IMG/VR virus record: IMGVR_UViG_3300046170_000009
Coordinates: 1-50,203 of that record
Length of the DNA: 50,203 nt
Source of the DNA: a virus
Strand: one strand, 5' to 3'
Below, one piece after another: positions 48,988 to 50,203 of the stretch. A program made the translations under genes and the position numbers. The notes beneath the pieces were generated by a model. That model did not search any database. It worked only from the letters and a program-made list of their open reading frames with translations, and was not told the origin of the DNA. Numbering within the stretch: the stretch's first letter is position 1; each line of letters starts with the position of its first letter.

Positions 48988-49194
48988 ATGATTGTATTTA
49001 ATTATCCAAGCAAGAAAAATTTAAAAGAGAATGTTGGTCAGCCCTTAAAATATATTGAGACTAGTATGTTTGGGCCAGAATATATTAGGAATGGGCAATT
49101 GACCGGCGCTAATAGACCACATATTACTGGTCAGGGTCGTGAATTTTTTGCGACTGTCACCATGCGCGACGGTAAAATAGCGGGAGTAAAATAA
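48988..49194 (+). CDS. hypothetical protein, 68 aa
   Basis: Not recognised. ATG 48988 preceded by AGGAG. 'MIVFNYPSKKNLKENVGQPL' followed by a beta-rich C-terminus ('GREFFATVTMRDGKIAG'). The longer frame to 48937 would run through the terminator. Overlaps the next gene (TAATG). Confidence 0.7.
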   Translation: MIVFNYPSKKNLKENVGQPLKYIETSMFGPEYIRNGQLTGANRPHITGQGREFFATVTMRDGKIAGVK

Positions 49195-49373
49195 TGATAC
49201 TGACAAAAAAACAAAGAAAAGCCTTGTTTAATGTTTGGAATCGTGGTTCAGGTTTAAGCTATCTGCAATTCCGACGCACAGTAGAGCTTGGTTTTTGTAT
49301 GGATGGTGCAGTCATAGTACCTTGGAATGGAATGTGGTTAGCCATTGAGACTGATGGTTACACTCATTCTTAA
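49194..49373 (+). CDS. hypothetical protein, 59 aa
   Basis: Read directly: ATG 49194 overlaps the previous stop. 'KQRKALFNVWNRGSGLSYLQ' then 'RRTVELGFCMDGAVIVPW', aromatic and basic. Resembles small phage proteins beginning with 'LTKKQRKALF..W', but I cannot name a family. Confidence 0.65.
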   Translation: MILTKKQRKALFNVWNRGSGLSYLQFRRTVELGFCMDGAVIVPWNGMWLAIETDGYTHS

Positions 49374-49377
49374 TTAG

Positions 49378-49394
49378 CTTATAGATTCTATAAG
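49378..49394 (+). promoter_or_regulatory. 17-bp GANTC-centred palindrome, copy 7
   Basis: CTTATAGATTCTATAAG; its right arm leads into AAGGAG, the ribosome site of the 29-codon gene at 49405. Confidence 0.9.
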
Positions 49395-49404
49395 GAGATT
49401 TAAA

Positions 49405-49494
49405 ATGTATGAAGATGAAATAATTTTAGAAGCTGATGATTCTGTCGAGCAGTATGATGATATCGACAGCGAATCACCGCTTGACTTTAATTAA
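49405..49494 (+). CDS. acidic 29-aa peptide
   Basis: Read directly. ATG 49405 with a consensus AAGGAG site fused to a palindrome. 'YEDEIILEADDSVEQYDDID' and a short tail: 12 Asp/Glu, no Lys/Arg. Such acidic phage peptides may mimic DNA to inhibit host proteins; this is inference. Confidence 0.55.
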   Translation: MYEDEIILEADDSVEQYDDIDSESPLDFN

Positions 49495-49516
49495 AAGTAA
49501 ATATAGTATTTCAAGT

Positions 49517-49540
49517 GGCTTATAGATTCTATAAGCCTTT
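49517..49540 (+). terminator. palindrome copy 8 extended into a terminator
   Basis: The 17-bp palindrome (49519-49535) is extended by G at the left and C at the right, making a GC-closed stem, and is followed by five T. It could end transcription of the small genes before the DUF932 gene while still being the same protein-binding site. Confidence 0.75.
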
Positions 49541-49572
49541 TTCGTGTAGTAAAAACCAACTAGGAGACAATC

Positions 49573-50203
49573 ATGTCTAATGTACATTCGATATTCCAAA
49601 GACCCACACCTTCAATCTTTGATGAGGGTTATGGGCCTGCTGATTTTCCTGTGGCAACTCGCCCAATGCTTTTCTTCAATGATGACACCGATCAATGGTA
49701 TGAATCATCAAAGGTTGCAGTAGTCCGTACAGATACCATGCAAGAGCTAGGTGTGCATGGGAAAAACTACAAGCCTGTTGCACCCAAAGAACTTATACAG
49801 GCCCAGCGTGATATCATCATGCGTAGTGACTTGGAAACTGGTGGTATAACTGAGCGTATTGAGACTGCCTATCACGGCGCGGCTACGTTTGTAAAGTATC
49901 GCTTACCTGAGCATACTTATACTACGCCTGACGGTGACACAGCTTGTCTGACCCTGCTGGGTGTAACCTCGTTGAACAGTACATTTTCTTTTCTTATGTC
50001 TGCGGGTGCTCTTCAATCCGCTTGCTTCAACGGGCAAGTATTTGTTGGTGGAGCGGCGGCTTTGTTCAAGGCTCGACACACCAAGAACCTTGATATACAA
50101 GCGGCGGCTAGGTCTATCACAAAATCTCTAGAGGTTTTCCAGACTGAGCAAGAGCTATGGGCTGAGATGTATCGGACTCAGGTTACAGCCAAGCAAGCCA
50201 TGT
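49573..50203 (+). CDS. DUF932-type phage/plasmid protein, N-terminal part (continues at base 1)
   Basis: ATG 49573 follows AGGAG. Motifs: 'ERIETAYHGAATFVKYRLPE' and 'LTLLGVTSLNSTFSFLMSAG', then 'CFNGQVFVGGAAALFKARHT', which fit the DUF932 family (function unknown, widespread on plasmids and phages). The open frame runs off the window end after 'KQAM'; base 50203 plus bases 1-2 form a Phe codon and the frame goes on to the stop at 315-317. Total 315 aa. Preceded by palindrome copy 8. Confidence 0.85.
   Translation, partial: MSNVHSIFQRPTPSIFDEGYGPADFPVATRPMLFFNDDTDQWYESSKVAVVRTDTMQELGVHGKNYKPVAPKELIQAQRDIIMRSDLETGGITERIETAYHGAATFVKYRLPEHTYTTPDGDTACLTLLGVTSLNSTFSFLMSAGALQSACFNGQVFVGGAAALFKARHTKNLDIQAAARSITKSLEVFQTEQELWAEMYRTQVTAKQAM

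Noticed and set aside
48514-49535. CRISPR array from the repeated 17-bp palindromes
   Set aside because: Spacing is irregular (2 nt to several hundred) and the spacers are genes; no cas genes.
1-50203. tRNA genes, IS elements, phage RNA polymerase
   Set aside because: No cloverleaf with a CCA-type end, no transposase frame with inverted ends, and no single-subunit polymerase motifs were seen on either strand.

Overview
The window reads as the complete genome of a tailed, podovirus-like bacteriophage of about 50.2 kb, opened at an arbitrary point. The main evidence is at the two ends. The last gene runs off the right edge in frame, and its missing C-terminus starts at base 1: joining base 50203 to base 1 gives one uninterrupted 315-codon DUF932-type gene. 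The molecule is therefore circular or circularly permuted/terminally redundant. Strong Shine-Dalgarno sites, dense ATGA/TAATG overlaps and the gene families (T7-like primase-helicase, family A polymerase with Tyr at the '762' position, B12-dependent ribonucleotide reductase, DUF5872/DUF6321/DUF7936 small proteins) suggest a virulent marine phage. I see no integrase, no repressor, no phage RNA polymerase, no tRNA, no IS element and no CRISPR array. The host cannot be read directly; a marine proteobacterium is likely.

Layout. (1) A non-coding control hub (about 47.12-48.0 kb) carries two divergent promoters, each with perfect -35 and -10 hexamers and 17-bp spacing, a strong leader hairpin and a sigma54-like site. 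(2) Rightward from the hub and through the circle junction (48.0 kb to about 2 kb) lie very short early genes. They are separated by eight copies of a 17-bp palindrome centred on GANTC, often next to TTCG-loop terminators or fused to the ribosome binding site. (3) 2-13.7 kb, plus strand: small accessory genes, DUF3310 and MazG-like proteins, ssDNA-binding protein, primase-helicase, DNA polymerase, three nucleases, a DUF1289 protein and class II ribonucleotide reductase. (4) Leftward from the hub (47.1 down to 13.7 kb), minus strand, late genes: terminase small and large subunits, portal (split), scaffold, capsid, tail adaptor and nozzle, a fibre base protein, three tandem fibre proteins with S74 self-cleaving chaperone domains, lysis genes (3-TM holin-like, M15 peptidase), large internal/ejection-type proteins, a LysM virion protein and small conserved proteins. 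The two transcription units converge and overlap by 17 bp at 13723-13739.

Four local frame breaks occur in late genes: one in the portal, two around 25.3-25.45 kb in a long repetitive virion protein, and one at the 3' end of the LysM protein. In the last two genes the continuation in another frame is clearly homologous or motif-bearing. Many small genes too short for routine calling (29-59 codons) were read directly and are listed. The feature I find most likely to be undescribed is the GANTC-centred palindrome family, which appears confined to about 3 kb of the early region.
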